Below, one piece after another: positions 8,492 through 17,361 of a stretch of 64,000 nucleotides of DNA. The stretch lies in the NCBI GenBank assembly GCA_023382385.1, contig JAHDVH010000006.1, forward strand, positions 60,173 to 124,172, in the 5' to 3' direction. Origin of the DNA: a bacterium (GTDB taxonomy: Bacteria; Electryoneota; RPQS01). The notes beneath the pieces are model-generated. The model was given only the letters and a program-made list of their open reading frames with translations. It had not been told where the DNA came from and did not search any database. Position numbers and translations under genes: made by a program. The stretch's first letter is position 1. Every line of letters starts with the position of its first letter.

Positions 8492-9622
8492 ATGACGAAC
8501 GTCAATCTGAATAGTGTGTCAGAGCCGATTGATATCGCAGCAGCCGTCCGCACTGCAATAGAGGACGTGTTATATGTCATTGATCCGAATGGCAGGTTTA
8601 TAGACGCCAATGACAAGTGCTGTCGCATACTTGGTGTCGAGTACTCTGCGATAAGCTCGCTTGTGCTTGATGACTTCATTGATAACCAAGATCGACAAAT
8701 GGTCGACAGGGCACGCGAGCAGATTGTCAATGCAAGGAAGAGTGCACGTATGATTCTGCCATTGCGCTCTGCCGGTGGTGGAAGACAAGTGCTTGAAGTG
8801 ATTGAGTCTCCACTCCAACAGAATGGTCAGGTGATTGGAATTGTTGGGGTTGGACGCGATGTTACGGAAGAGGACGCCATCGAGGCAAAGCTATGGGAGA
8901 GCCAGGAGGACCGGGAATCTGCCTTAGCGTATGCTGTCGAAGCGTCGCTCGGAATGATTAGAGGCTACGTTTACTCGCTCCAGAACTTGGATAGCCTTCC
9001 GGTGAGCCTGCATGACAGATACAGAAGCGTCTTGATCGAGGAGATTGAGACACTTGGGCGGAGCGTAGAGAACCTGTTACAAGGCAGATCTCCCTCTGAC
9101 TACAATACGGCGGCCGAGTTGTGTAACGTTCAAGACATCGTGAACGAAGTGCAGCAAGCAATGCAAGGGGAGGCGCGTCGACGGGATATTGACCTGACAG
9201 TCACACCAAGCGAAAGCGAAGTGCTGTTGTATACGAAACCTGATGCCGTATGGAGAATGCTTGCCAACTTGGTTGACTACTGCATGCTGCGGATCATTCA
9301 TGCCGGTGACATTCGCATGATGTGCGTCGACTGCGAAGAGTATGTGGAGATCCGATTAAACAGCTCGGGTCCGATGCCAACTCAGGCAGAAATTAATGGA
9401 ATCATGACTGACACGTGCGCAGTGCCGAGCGATGGTCACGGTAGTCCAAACGGTAGCAAAGTAGACTTGTTTATTGCGCGAGTTCTGTGCAACGCGCTCG
9501 GTGGCGGTATCATGGTCAACGCAGCAGATGGCGGTCGTCTGGAGCTAATTGCGATGCTTCCACGTCATGTTCAACAACTCGGTGTAAACTATCCGGAGCT
9601 ATTCGAAAGCAACGGACGATAA
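8492..9622 (+). CDS. PAS-domain histidine kinase-like protein lacking the phosphoacceptor His
   Basis: 376 residues, no membrane segments. A PAS domain covers about 15-125 (DVLYVIDPNGRFIDANDKCCRILG, then VIGIVGVGRDVTEEDAIEAK). Residues ~140-195 correspond to a HisKA dimerisation helix, but the segment expected to read SHELRTPL reads VEASLGMIRGY, so the phosphorylated His is missing. The ATPase-like part keeps the overall shape (VWRMLANLVDYCMLRI for the N box, VLCNALGGGIMVNA near the end, then RLELIAMLP), but the N-box Asn residues are not conserved. I therefore read it as a degenerate kinase or sensor adaptor. It sits between the AAA+ fusion and pilM-pilN. A catalytic role cannot be excluded from sequence alone. 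Confidence 0.65.
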   Translation: MTNVNLNSVSEPIDIAAAVRTAIEDVLYVIDPNGRFIDANDKCCRILGVEYSAISSLVLDDFIDNQDRQMVDRAREQIVNARKSARMILPLRSAGGGRQVLEVIESPLQQNGQVIGIVGVGRDVTEEDAIEAKLWESQEDRESALAYAVEASLGMIRGYVYSLQNLDSLPVSLHDRYRSVLIEEIETLGRSVENLLQGRSPSDYNTAAELCNVQDIVNEVQQAMQGEARRRDIDLTVTPSESEVLLYTKPDAVWRMLANLVDYCMLRIIHAGDIRMMCVDCEEYVEIRLNSSGPMPTQAEINGIMTDTCAVPSDGHGSPNGSKVDLFIARVLCNALGGGIMVNAADGGRLELIAMLPRHVQQLGVNYPELFESNGR

Positions 9623-9645
9623 TAAAAGAAAGACAGGGCAAGGTC

Positions 9646-11367
9646 ATGGCAAAACGCAACAAGTATGGGATCGGCATCGATGTTGGCAGTAAGCGAATAC
9701 ACATCGCAACCGTGAAAGCGAGTGGCGATACGGTTGCCGTTGATCAATTAGGTTGTGTTGATCTGCCTCAGGACTCAATCGTTGATGGTTCCTGGATGGA
9801 CGGCATTGCCTTGGGTGACGTCCTTGCGAAAGTTGCGAAGGACTACAACCTTAAGGGAAAAGAGATCGCAGTAGCTGTGGGAGGGCGTCAGTTGATGATA
9901 AAGAAGATAACCACTGACGACATGTCCGACCATGAACTTCGCGGCGCAATTGAGTACGAAGCGGATGCGAATCTGCCGTTCAACATTAGTCAAGTGTCTT
10001 TAGATTATGCACGGCAGAACCAGGACGTTGACAGCGGTCGCATGGAAGTTCTGCTCGTCGCCGCAAAGAATGAAGTAGTGTTTGACTCTACGGAACCTCT
10101 TTATTGGGCAGGCATGAAGCCCAAAATACTTGAAGCCGCGCCTTTTGCCGTGCAGGCGGCTTTGACCGAGGCTGGCTATCTTGACGAAGAGGGCATTGTC
10201 GGCGTACTGCACATCGGGTTTCAGAGCACAGAAGTCATGCTCTACGAGATGTCTCAGTTTGAGACAAGTAGGAGTATTCCGATTGGAGGGAAGGTATATG
10301 TTGAAGGCCTAATCCGACGCTGTGGTTATAGTTTTGAGAAAGCACTTGACACTCTTGCGCGTCAAAGTCGCACGGAGGAAGAACAGGATGCTCTGGATGC
10401 TGTTGCACGCTCCGTGAGCGAGAGGCTTGCTGAGCAAATTGAGCGTTCGCTTCCTGAATACCTCGGCGTGCTCGCGGAAAAGCCTATGGTGAAGCTATTG
10501 CTGTGTGGCGGCGGAGCGGAATTGCCTTGTTTACAATCAGCAATGAGGCAGCGCTTCGGGCTTGAAGTAGAGGTCGTAAACCCCTTCCGGAGGATGAACA
10601 GTCCGTCGAGGAATGTCACCCTCCCAGAAGGAGGGAATGCTTCCGGTTACTCGTGTGCAATTGGACTTGCGCTACGATCAATGGGCGGAGATCACCCTGG
10701 ATTCAACTTAATTTTCTCTGAAGATAGGCCAGAAGCGAAACGGTCGACATACCTTGGTGCGGGGGCGGTGGTTCCAATTCTTGGCTTCTCGGCGGTCATG
10801 TTAGGAATGATTATCGTCCATCTTAACCAAGTTAGTCATCTCAGCAGTCTGGAGTCACGTTTGCAGTCCATACGCGATGAAACAGCCCTTTATCGAGATA
10901 AGATCGCGGTAGTCGAAGATCTGTCAGTAAAGCGTGCAGATGTCTCCGCACGGATTGACGTGATACGGGAGCTGGACCGCAACAGGTTCGCTCGACTTGA
11001 AGTGCTTGAGATGTTGGCGCGGCGCCTGCCTGCGCTTACCTGGCTCACGAGCACCAAGGAGGCAGCAACTCCAAACGGTGCGGGAATTCATGTCTCGGGA
11101 ATCACAAGCTCAAACACGAAAGTCGCGGAATTCATGACGGAATTGCTTCAGGAACCGAGTGTCAAGGGAGTTGACTTGCTTGTCACACAACAGGGTGAAA
11201 TTGCGGGTACCGAAGTCACTGAGTTCACACTGCAGTTGACAATTCCGACAATCGAAATTCAGGTCGCAAAGCCGAAGAAAGACAACCTGCTCAGGAAAGG
11301 CGCCGAAGCGATCAAAGAGACAAATGCCGCGCTCGAGGATGCAAAGCGAAAGTCGGCTCGAAAGTAA
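9646..11367 (+). CDS. pilM: PilM-PilN fusion, type IV pilus alignment subcomplex
   Basis: About 573 residues from the ATG at 9646, preceded by AAGG; the frame is open further upstream inside the previous gene but that part is not PilM-like. Residues 1-345 are PilM: an actin-fold protein beginning YGIGIDVGSKRIHIATVK, with VAVGGRQLMIKKI and a C-terminal LLCGGGAELPCLQSAM. A transmembrane helix (VVPILGFSAVMLGMIIVHL) lies near 372-392 and is followed by a coiled region and a PilN ferredoxin-like domain (LARRLPALTWLTS, GIHVSGITSSNTKVAEFM). In Pseudomonas and Thermus these are separate proteins, PilM binding the cytoplasmic N-terminus of PilN. Here the two are one chain. A basic tail ends the protein. 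Confidence 0.85.
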   Translation: MAKRNKYGIGIDVGSKRIHIATVKASGDTVAVDQLGCVDLPQDSIVDGSWMDGIALGDVLAKVAKDYNLKGKEIAVAVGGRQLMIKKITTDDMSDHELRGAIEYEADANLPFNISQVSLDYARQNQDVDSGRMEVLLVAAKNEVVFDSTEPLYWAGMKPKILEAAPFAVQAALTEAGYLDEEGIVGVLHIGFQSTEVMLYEMSQFETSRSIPIGGKVYVEGLIRRCGYSFEKALDTLARQSRTEEEQDALDAVARSVSERLAEQIERSLPEYLGVLAEKPMVKLLLCGGGAELPCLQSAMRQRFGLEVEVVNPFRRMNSPSRNVTLPEGGNASGYSCAIGLALRSMGGDHPGFNLIFSEDRPEAKRSTYLGAGAVVPILGFSAVMLGMIIVHLNQVSHLSSLESRLQSIRDETALYRDKIAVVEDLSVKRADVSARIDVIRELDRNRFARLEVLEMLARRLPALTWLTSTKEAATPNGAGIHVSGITSSNTKVAEFMTELLQEPSVKGVDLLVTQQGEIAGTEVTEFTLQLTIPTIEIQVAKPKKDNLLRKGAEAIKETNAALEDAKRKSARK

Positions 11368-11397
11368 TTGTATTAAAATAAAGAAGCAGGAGGTACC

Positions 11398-11805
11398 ATG
11401 CGTAAGCTTGTGTGGCTAAGTCTTCTCGTCACAGTAGCGGGTCTAACCGTATCATGCGATGAAGACATCAACAGCAGCAACAGCTCCGCGAAGGTGGTTG
11501 GTTACGTCTATCGGTCCCACGCTGATCAAACAGGCGTCAGCGGTGTGAAGGTGATCATCGAAAGTGACATCGAGTCAGACAATCCGTACACTGGTCCGGA
11601 CAGATGGTTTGAAACAGACGATCGGGGATACTTTGAGGGTTTTGTCTTTTTGGGAACGGATGAGGAAACCGGGACCTATGACTACGTTGCCGACTGCCTG
11701 ATACAGTACTTCTACCAAGATCAGGCGGTTGGAATTCCCACAGGGGGCATAACACTGTCGCCGGGATCAGTGTTTACAATGCCGCCGCGGTACGTAAACC
11801 CTTAA
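11398..11805 (+). CDS. Small lipoprotein with carboxypeptidase-regulatory-like fold
   Basis: 135 residues with a lipoprotein signal: MRKLVWLSLLVTVAGLTVSC, cleavage expected before Cys20. The mature part begins DEDINSSNSS and then reads KVVGYVYRSHADQTGVSGVKV, ESD.., WFETDDRGYFEGFVF, the pattern of a transthyretin or carboxypeptidase-regulatory-like beta sandwich. An AGGAGGTACC ribosome binding site precedes the ATG. It is inserted between the pilM-pilN fusion and pilO, a position not occupied in the standard pilMNOPQ order, and could help anchor the periplasmic alignment complex. That role is inference from position; there is no recognised pilus-specific signature. Confidence 0.6.
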   Translation: MRKLVWLSLLVTVAGLTVSCDEDINSSNSSAKVVGYVYRSHADQTGVSGVKVIIESDIESDNPYTGPDRWFETDDRGYFEGFVFLGTDEETGTYDYVADCLIQYFYQDQAVGIPTGGITLSPGSVFTMPPRYVNP

Positions 11806-11817
11806 GGTAAGCAGAGC

Positions 11818-12462
11818 ATGTCAATAAACCTAAGAAGTCCCACCACCCAGAAGTGGCTGATAGCGGTTTTTCTGCTCTTCGGTGCAGTATACGCGTACGC
11901 GAACTTCGTTTACATGCCGCGACAAGACCAGGCAGTTCGCTTGGAGAAAAGTATCGCAGAAGAGCAGGCGTTACTTATAAAAGGAAAGCGGATTGCAGCA
12001 AATTTCCAGACCGTGCAGGACGATTATGCGCGGCTAATGGCGAGCTGGGAAGTTGCAATCGAGTTGCTGCCAACGGAGCAGGAGATGGACGCGCTGCTTA
12101 AGAACGTCTCTGAAGAAGGAAGCAAGCGCGATGTAAACTTCCTGTTGTTCAGACCTCTTGACGCCGTTGAACAACCGTACTACTGGGAGTATCCGATTCA
12201 GATCAGGACTCTATCGTCATACCACAATCTTGGGCGTTTCATTTCAAGCGTTGCAGGACTCAAGAGAATTGTGAATGTGCGGAATATTCGTCTGAGCGCG
12301 TACAAGCCAACCAAAGGCAGAAGTCCTTATAGTGTAGAGGCTGAGTTTCTGGCAACGATATATGTCTTCAAAGAACTCGGTGCCCCGGTCGAAGTTGCTC
12401 CGACTGAAGAGGAGCTGAAGGCGAGTGGTCGTAAACCCGCGAAGAAGACTGGAGGCCACTAA
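11818..12462 (+). CDS. pilO: Type IV pilus inner-membrane protein PilO
   Basis: 214 residues, the usual length of PilO. One N-terminal transmembrane helix (WLIAVFLLFGAVYAYANFVY) is followed by a coiled coil (QAVRLEKSIAEEQALLIKGKR), then a ferredoxin-like periplasmic domain with LLPTEQEMDALLKNVSEEG and YHNLGRFISSVAGLKRIVNV, the phrases diagnostic of PilO. It pairs with PilN in the periplasm and links the inner-membrane platform to PilP and PilQ. A basic Lys-rich tail ends the protein. It starts 12 bases after the lipoprotein gene and its stop overlaps the pilP start by one base (TAATG). The call rests on order and motifs. Confidence 0.9.
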   Translation: MSINLRSPTTQKWLIAVFLLFGAVYAYANFVYMPRQDQAVRLEKSIAEEQALLIKGKRIAANFQTVQDDYARLMASWEVAIELLPTEQEMDALLKNVSEEGSKRDVNFLLFRPLDAVEQPYYWEYPIQIRTLSSYHNLGRFISSVAGLKRIVNVRNIRLSAYKPTKGRSPYSVEAEFLATIYVFKELGAPVEVAPTEEELKASGRKPAKKTGGH

Positions 12463-13031
12463 TGAGAGTTCTCAGTCTAATATTCGCAATAGTGCTTCTC
12501 GTATCGGGAGTACTCGCTCAAGATGAAAACCCTGCGAAGCGGAAGAAACTTGCACCACGCGAGCCGGTTGCACAGGAATCTGACAATGCGGAGCGGGATG
12601 GGGAGGTTTTGTCCACTGAGGCTTCCGGACTCGATTCACTGGGAGTTCTCCCGCACGAGATGACAACAGAAGCACAAGGCGGAACGCGGCGAGTGAAACT
12701 TGAAACGACTGTTTTCAAGCGCCACGAACCAGTGCAGTATCTGGCGGCCGGTCTGCGCGATCCGTTTCGCGCTCTGGTTTCAGATGAGAAGAAGGAAGGT
12801 GAGGTCAAGACCGATCTGCTACGCATTGAGGAAGCTGTATTAACAGGGGTTGTCTGGTCAGATGGAAAGTATCTCGCCATGGTGAAAGACAAGGACGGGA
12901 AGAGTTTCTTCCTACGTGAGGGTGATCAGATTTACAAGGGTCGAGTTCTCTATGTCGGACAGGCCGAGGCGGTATTTGAGGTGTCAGAGTTTGGGGACTA
13001 CAACCGTATTACGTTGAAAGTGCAAGGATAA
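12462..13031 (+). CDS. pilP: Type IV pilus assembly protein PilP
   Basis: 189 residues with a signal peptide (MRVLSLIFAIVLLVSGVLAQ) but no lipobox Cys, unlike Pseudomonas PilP. A disordered charged linker runs to about residue 85, then GLRDPFRALVSDEK and LTGVVWSDGKYLAMVKDKDGKSFFLREGDQIYKGRVLYVG form the beta-sandwich domain typical of PilP. PilP joins the PilN-PilO platform to the secretin PilQ. Its ATG overlaps the pilO stop by one base and pilQ follows after 40 bases. The absence of a lipid anchor may be compensated by the nearby lipoprotein (inference). Confidence 0.85.
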   Translation: MRVLSLIFAIVLLVSGVLAQDENPAKRKKLAPREPVAQESDNAERDGEVLSTEASGLDSLGVLPHEMTTEAQGGTRRVKLETTVFKRHEPVQYLAAGLRDPFRALVSDEKKEGEVKTDLLRIEEAVLTGVVWSDGKYLAMVKDKDGKSFFLREGDQIYKGRVLYVGQAEAVFEVSEFGDYNRITLKVQG

Positions 13032-13071
13032 CAAACGGAGCCGCTCCGATAACAAGCGGAAGGGTGCAATC

Positions 13072-14301
13072 ATGCAGCGAATTTTGATAGGAATCACGCT
13101 ACTGCTCGGGCTGATGAGCTCAATGGTCTGGGCACAGCGAACAACGGAGCCGGGCTACGAGCGACGCATTTCCATGAATGTGGAGCAGGCCGACATTCGA
13201 ACAGTTCTTCGCAGTATTGCGGAGTTTTCGGGGACAAACATCGTCGCGGGTTCGGAAGTTACCGGCCCAGTCACGGTGCTTCTAAACAACGTGCCGTGGC
13301 GGGAAGCTCTTGACAATGTCCTCCGCATCAACGACTTCGTGGCCGTGGAGGAAAAGGGCGTCATTCGTGTGACGACGCACAAAGATATTGCGAACGCGGA
13401 AAAGCTTGAGGCCTTAACGACGAATATCTACAAGGTCAAGTATGCGCGCGCCGAGACTCTCAAGAAGAATCTTACCCGACTCTTAACAGAACGTGGAAAG
13501 ATGGAGTCGGACACACGTGCAAACACGTTGATCGTCACGGACATTCCCACGGTCATTGAGTCGATGAACAGGATCGTCGCCGAGCTTGACAAACCGACGG
13601 CACAAGTCTTGGTCGAGGCAAAGATTGTCCAGGTAGACGCGGCTCGCAGCAAAGAGTTAGGCGTATCCTGGTCAGTTGGGAACCTGGGCAACCCGATCGC
13701 GAATACGAAAGCTGGAGCAAATGTTGATCTCGGAGTGAATAATCCGACGGGATCGTTCACATTTGGGCGGCTGGAAAACGGCGTTGAGATAGGAGCGAAG
13801 CTTAGCGCGCTTGAGGAGCAAAACGCCGCAGAGGTGCTGTCTCAGCCTTCGGTACTGATTAACGACAACGAATCGGCGCAGATTACTTCAGGGAAACGCA
13901 TTCCGATCAACAGGCTTGATGAATCAGGAAACATCATTACGGAGTTCTACGATGTCGCGGTGAAGCTAAGTGTGACACCGCATATCAACCCGAACAATGA
14001 AGTGTTGATGACGCTGAATCCCGAGGTCGCAGATTTGGCAGGCGAAGCAACTGTAACGGGTGGCATCATCATCTTGACTTCGGAAGTAAAAACGACGCTT
14101 TTAGTAAAGGACGGAGAGACGGTTGTCATCGGTGGGGTGATTCGTTCTAAGGAAGGCACGCTGAATCGTCGCGTTCCGTTGTTGCACGCAATTCCGCTGT
14201 TCGGGCGACTGTTTGACTATCAAGTGCAAACAACGGACAAATCTGAGATCTTGGTCTTTGTGACGCCACGAGTCATCCCAGCAGACATGGCCAAGAACTA
14301 A
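13072..14301 (+). CDS. pilQ: Type IV pilus secretin PilQ, short form
   Basis: 409 residues with a signal peptide (LLLGLMSSMVWAQ). The N0/STN-like domain (ISMNVEQADIRTVLRSIAEFS) and one N1/KH-like domain (TTNIYKVKYARAETLKKNL, RANTLIVTDIPTVIESMNRI) precede the secretin core (KPTAQVLVEAKIVQVDAARSKELG, VLSQPSVLINDNESAQITSG, ETVVIGGVIRSKE, PLFGRLFD, EILVFVTPRVI). PilQ forms the outer-membrane gate for the pilus. The usual proteobacterial PilQ is above 700 residues because of AMIN domains, none of which is seen here. It is the last gene of the pilus operon and is followed 80 bases later by a strong terminator. Confidence 0.93.
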   Translation: MQRILIGITLLLGLMSSMVWAQRTTEPGYERRISMNVEQADIRTVLRSIAEFSGTNIVAGSEVTGPVTVLLNNVPWREALDNVLRINDFVAVEEKGVIRVTTHKDIANAEKLEALTTNIYKVKYARAETLKKNLTRLLTERGKMESDTRANTLIVTDIPTVIESMNRIVAELDKPTAQVLVEAKIVQVDAARSKELGVSWSVGNLGNPIANTKAGANVDLGVNNPTGSFTFGRLENGVEIGAKLSALEEQNAAEVLSQPSVLINDNESAQITSGKRIPINRLDESGNIITEFYDVAVKLSVTPHINPNNEVLMTLNPEVADLAGEATVTGGIIILTSEVKTTLLVKDGETVVIGGVIRSKEGTLNRRVPLLHAIPLFGRLFDYQVQTTDKSEILVFVTPRVIPADMAKN

Positions 14302-14383
14302 GGATACGAATCGATTAGGAAGGCCTCTCAATCAACAGCTTGAGAAGCTCTTTTGCACAGAGATACGCAGAGATTGCACACTG

Positions 14384-14408
14384 AAAAGCCCTCGAAAGAG
14401 GGCTTTTT
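14384..14408 (+). terminator. Rho-independent terminator after pilQ
   Basis: A stem AAAAGCCCTC with a GAAA tetraloop and the complementary GAGGGCTTTTT, followed by TAT. It closes the pilus operon 80 bases after the pilQ stop and separates it from the subtilase pair. Confidence 0.9.
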
Positions 14409-14477
14409 ATATGTTTTACTTATACTTACTTGTTCACAATCACATGGCGCGATATGTGCGGAAAGCTATAGAAAACA

Positions 14478-14506
14478 TTGACTTTCTTGCACAGTATCCG
14501 TAGTTT
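14478..14506 (+). promoter_or_regulatory. Possible promoter for the subtilase pair
   Basis: TTGACT at 14478-14483, a 17-base spacer and a weak TAGTTT at 14501-14506. A 7-bp stem (CCTCGTG/CACGAGG, 14538-14563) follows in the presumed leader. The -35 box is good and the -10 box poor, so this is a moderate call. Confidence 0.35.
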
Positions 14507-14599
14507 TACAAGATATTTCGCGAGAGCAATTCTCCCTCCTCGTGGTTGTGGGTCCTCACGAGGTTCTATTCCGGCGGCCCGTAAAATGGAGTTCGGTGA

Positions 14600-17317
14600 A
14601 TGAAGTTTGGACATGTTACTGCGTTCGTGATTTCTATGACTCTCTGCGGTTTGGCTTTCGCTGGCCCGGGCGACCGTTGGGCGGGCGTTGACTATTTGAA
14701 CGGTCGACTGCTACTTGTCATGTCAGAGGAATTTGATGGCCAAGGTCTGGGACTTGACGAATTCGGATTCGTGCAGTCGGGAATACCTGAATTGGACGCG
14801 CGGTTCATTGAGTTCAAGTGCCAGGGCTTCAAGAGGCTCGTACCAGACGCAATTCTGGACAGGATTCCGACGGCCCTGCCGGAAGCATATCGCACCTACT
14901 TGCTGGAATTCGACTCAGAAGTACCCGTTATGACCGTGCTGGAGTCGTTTGCCGCTTCAGAGTTCGTAAGCAATGCCGAACCCGACCTCCTGTATCGGTT
15001 GTTTCGAACACCTAACGATCCGCAGTTCTCCAGTCAGTGGGACAAACAAATTATGGGTGCCGAGGCAGTCTGGGACCTCACAACAGGTAGTCCAGCCATT
15101 ATCTGCGCTGGTCTTGATACAGGGGTGGACTGGCGTCATCCGGACTTGGCTCCAATTCTTTGGGTGAATCCTGGTGAGGACGTCGACGGTGATCAAGAGG
15201 TGTGGTCGTTTAATGACTACCCTGGGGACTTGGATGACCTGAATGGCGTGGACGACGACGGGAACGGCTTTCCGGATGACTTTCTTGGTTGGGATTTCAT
15301 TGCGGGAATTGGCGGCTGTGCCGGAAACGAAGATTGTGATAACATTCAGGACAACGACATGTTTGGCCGTGAACCTCACGGAACCCACGTAGGTGGTATT
15401 ATGGTGGCGGCTGGCAATAACGGCATCGGAGTCGCCGGCTTCTCGTGGGTCGGAAAGCTAATGGCTTTGCGCTGCGGATATCTCGCCTCTGACGGACAAG
15501 GTTACATGCCTCAATCTGCCACGGTTCCGGGAACCTACTACGCTGTTGCCAATGGCGCAGATATCATCAATATGTCCTATGGAGGACCAGGCTTCTCGTC
15601 AGTAGCGAACAGTGCAGTTGTGGCTGCGTGGAATGCAGGGCTTTTGCTGTTTGGGGCAAGCGGAAACGATAACCAGAGCAGCATTCAGTACCCTGCAGGC
15701 TACGAGAACGTAATCGCCGTGAATGCCACGAACTCGAGTGACCGCAAAGCTAACTTTTCCAATTATGGCGCGTGGACAGACATCTCAGCACCAGGAGTTG
15801 GCATTCCGAGTACGGTGAACAATGGTGGATATCAGTCGTGGGATGGGACCTCGATGGCCTCGCCCAACGCTGCAGGTGCAGCTGCCTTGCTTTGGGCACT
15901 TTTCCCCGATCTGAACAATGCATCACTCCGCGAGCTGATGTATATCTCGGCCTTTAATTTAGATGCGTTGAATCCTAACTTCGTCGGGATGCTTGGCGCT
16001 GGCAGAGTGGATGTTCGGACAGCCGCTGCCATGCTTCTGCCGAATCTGAATGTAATTTCGAGCAGTTTAACCGACAACGTTGGAGACGGAGACGGTAGGC
16101 TTGAGACTGGAGAGTCTGCCCAACTTGAGCTGGTGATTCAGTCATCGCCCGATTGGGCTCCCGCAACGAACGTGGTTGTGAACGTAACCTCGAACAATCC
16201 AATCGTTTCAATCTCGAATGGCACACAGTCCATAGGTGCACTTGCGCCCGGCGCTGCGGCGACGGCTACTGTAACGCTTACTGCCGGAACGATTGAGGAT
16301 GGAACTTGGCTCGACCTCTTGGTGAATATCACAAGTGACGAGGGATTCAACCGCACATTAACGTATACAATTCGAGTTGGGCGGGGCAGATTGCTCGTAG
16401 TTGATGACGATGGTTCAGGCAACTTTCAGTCATACTACTATAGTTCTCTCATCGACCTCGGCGCGAATCCTGATCTCTGGAGTAGTTCGCTTGACGGGCA
16501 GCCAACCTCGTTTCATCTCAGCCACTATCCTGCCATCATGTGGGTCTGCGGCAATGAAACATCGAATACTCTGACGGCAAGTGAGCAAGAAGCACTGACT
16601 TCCTATCTGAATGCCGGCGGTAATTTGCTGATCAGCGCACATGGCTTGCGCAACGACATAGGCGGCTCAAGCTTCTTCTCAGATTACTTGCGCTCCGCGA
16701 GTGACAATAATCTTGCAGGAGACAGAGTAGTCAATGCCGTTGAAGGCGTGCCGGTTTTTGATGGCACACGCCTTCTGTTACAAGGCGGAGCCTGTGCTAA
16801 CAATGGATTGACAGGTCCTGACCGCATTCTGCCAGTTAACGGAGGTGTCGCGGCATTTGAATACACAACCGCTGGCGGGGTGGGTGCGGTAATGTATGAC
16901 GGCGCCTACAAGTCAATTTATTTTGCGTTCTCGCTTGAAGCAGGCTGCGGTCTTGCCGGAACCGACCATTACTCTGTGGTGCTTTCCAGAACTCTCGAAT
17001 GGTTTGGTATTGAAAGGGTGGACGCTCACGAGCGTCCTACGTCCCCCATCCCACACTCAGCCCGGCTGGTAGGCAACTACCCGAATCCATTTAACCCGAC
17101 GACTGAAGTGAAGTTTGAGGTAAGCACCGCATCCAACGTGGAGTTGCGAGTCTACGATATTCAAGGGCGGCTAGTTTCCGAACTGGTACGTGGCTTAGTC
17201 CAGCCCGGCACGCATCAGGTGCAATTCGATGGTTCTGGCTTCGCCAGCGGAGTCTACTTTGTGCGGCTCGTAGCTCCTGGTGTTGTCCAAAGCGCAAAGA
17301 TGGTCCTTCTGAAGTAG
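14600..17317 (+). CDS. Secreted S8 subtilisin-family protease with C-terminal sorting domain (copy 1)
   Basis: 905 residues with a signal peptide (VTAFVISMTLCGLAFAG). A propeptide-like region precedes the S8 catalytic domain: Asp ~173 in AGLDTGVDWRHPDL, His ~260 in PHGTHVGG, Ser ~418 in GTSMASP. An acidic insert after the Asp motif (NGVDDDGNGFPDDFLGWDF) looks like a calcium site. Beta-rich modules follow, including a ThuA/amidotransferase-like segment (LLVVDDDGSGNFQSYYYSSL), and the protein ends with NYPNPFNPTTEVKFEVS...GRLVSELV...GVYFVRLV, a FlgD-like/type A C-terminal domain used for sorting in type IX-secreting bacteria. No type IX components are visible here. It is adjacent to a close paralogue, probably a tandem duplication. 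Confidence 0.88.
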   Translation: MKFGHVTAFVISMTLCGLAFAGPGDRWAGVDYLNGRLLLVMSEEFDGQGLGLDEFGFVQSGIPELDARFIEFKCQGFKRLVPDAILDRIPTALPEAYRTYLLEFDSEVPVMTVLESFAASEFVSNAEPDLLYRLFRTPNDPQFSSQWDKQIMGAEAVWDLTTGSPAIICAGLDTGVDWRHPDLAPILWVNPGEDVDGDQEVWSFNDYPGDLDDLNGVDDDGNGFPDDFLGWDFIAGIGGCAGNEDCDNIQDNDMFGREPHGTHVGGIMVAAGNNGIGVAGFSWVGKLMALRCGYLASDGQGYMPQSATVPGTYYAVANGADIINMSYGGPGFSSVANSAVVAAWNAGLLLFGASGNDNQSSIQYPAGYENVIAVNATNSSDRKANFSNYGAWTDISAPGVGIPSTVNNGGYQSWDGTSMASPNAAGAAALLWALFPDLNNASLRELMYISAFNLDALNPNFVGMLGAGRVDVRTAAAMLLPNLNVISSSLTDNVGDGDGRLETGESAQLELVIQSSPDWAPATNVVVNVTSNNPIVSISNGTQSIGALAPGAAATATVTLTAGTIEDGTWLDLLVNITSDEGFNRTLTYTIRVGRGRLLVVDDDGSGNFQSYYYSSLIDLGANPDLWSSSLDGQPTSFHLSHYPAIMWVCGNETSNTLTASEQEALTSYLNAGGNLLISAHGLRNDIGGSSFFSDYLRSASDNNLAGDRVVNAVEGVPVFDGTRLLLQGGACANNGLTGPDRILPVNGGVAAFEYTTAGGVGAVMYDGAYKSIYFAFSLEAGCGLAGTDHYSVVLSRTLEWFGIERVDAHERPTSPIPHSARLVGNYPNPFNPTTEVKFEVSTASNVELRVYDIQGRLVSELVRGLVQPGTHQVQFDGSGFASGVYFVRLVAPGVVQSAKMVLLK

Positions 17318-17361
17318 ATTGTTTCCCGGGGCTTGACTTAGACACACAACGAGGTGTTTCT

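Noticed and set aside
9487-9645. N-terminal extension of the PilM-PilN gene
   Set aside because: It lies inside the preceding gene, is not PilM-like, and a good ATG with AAGG lies at 9646.
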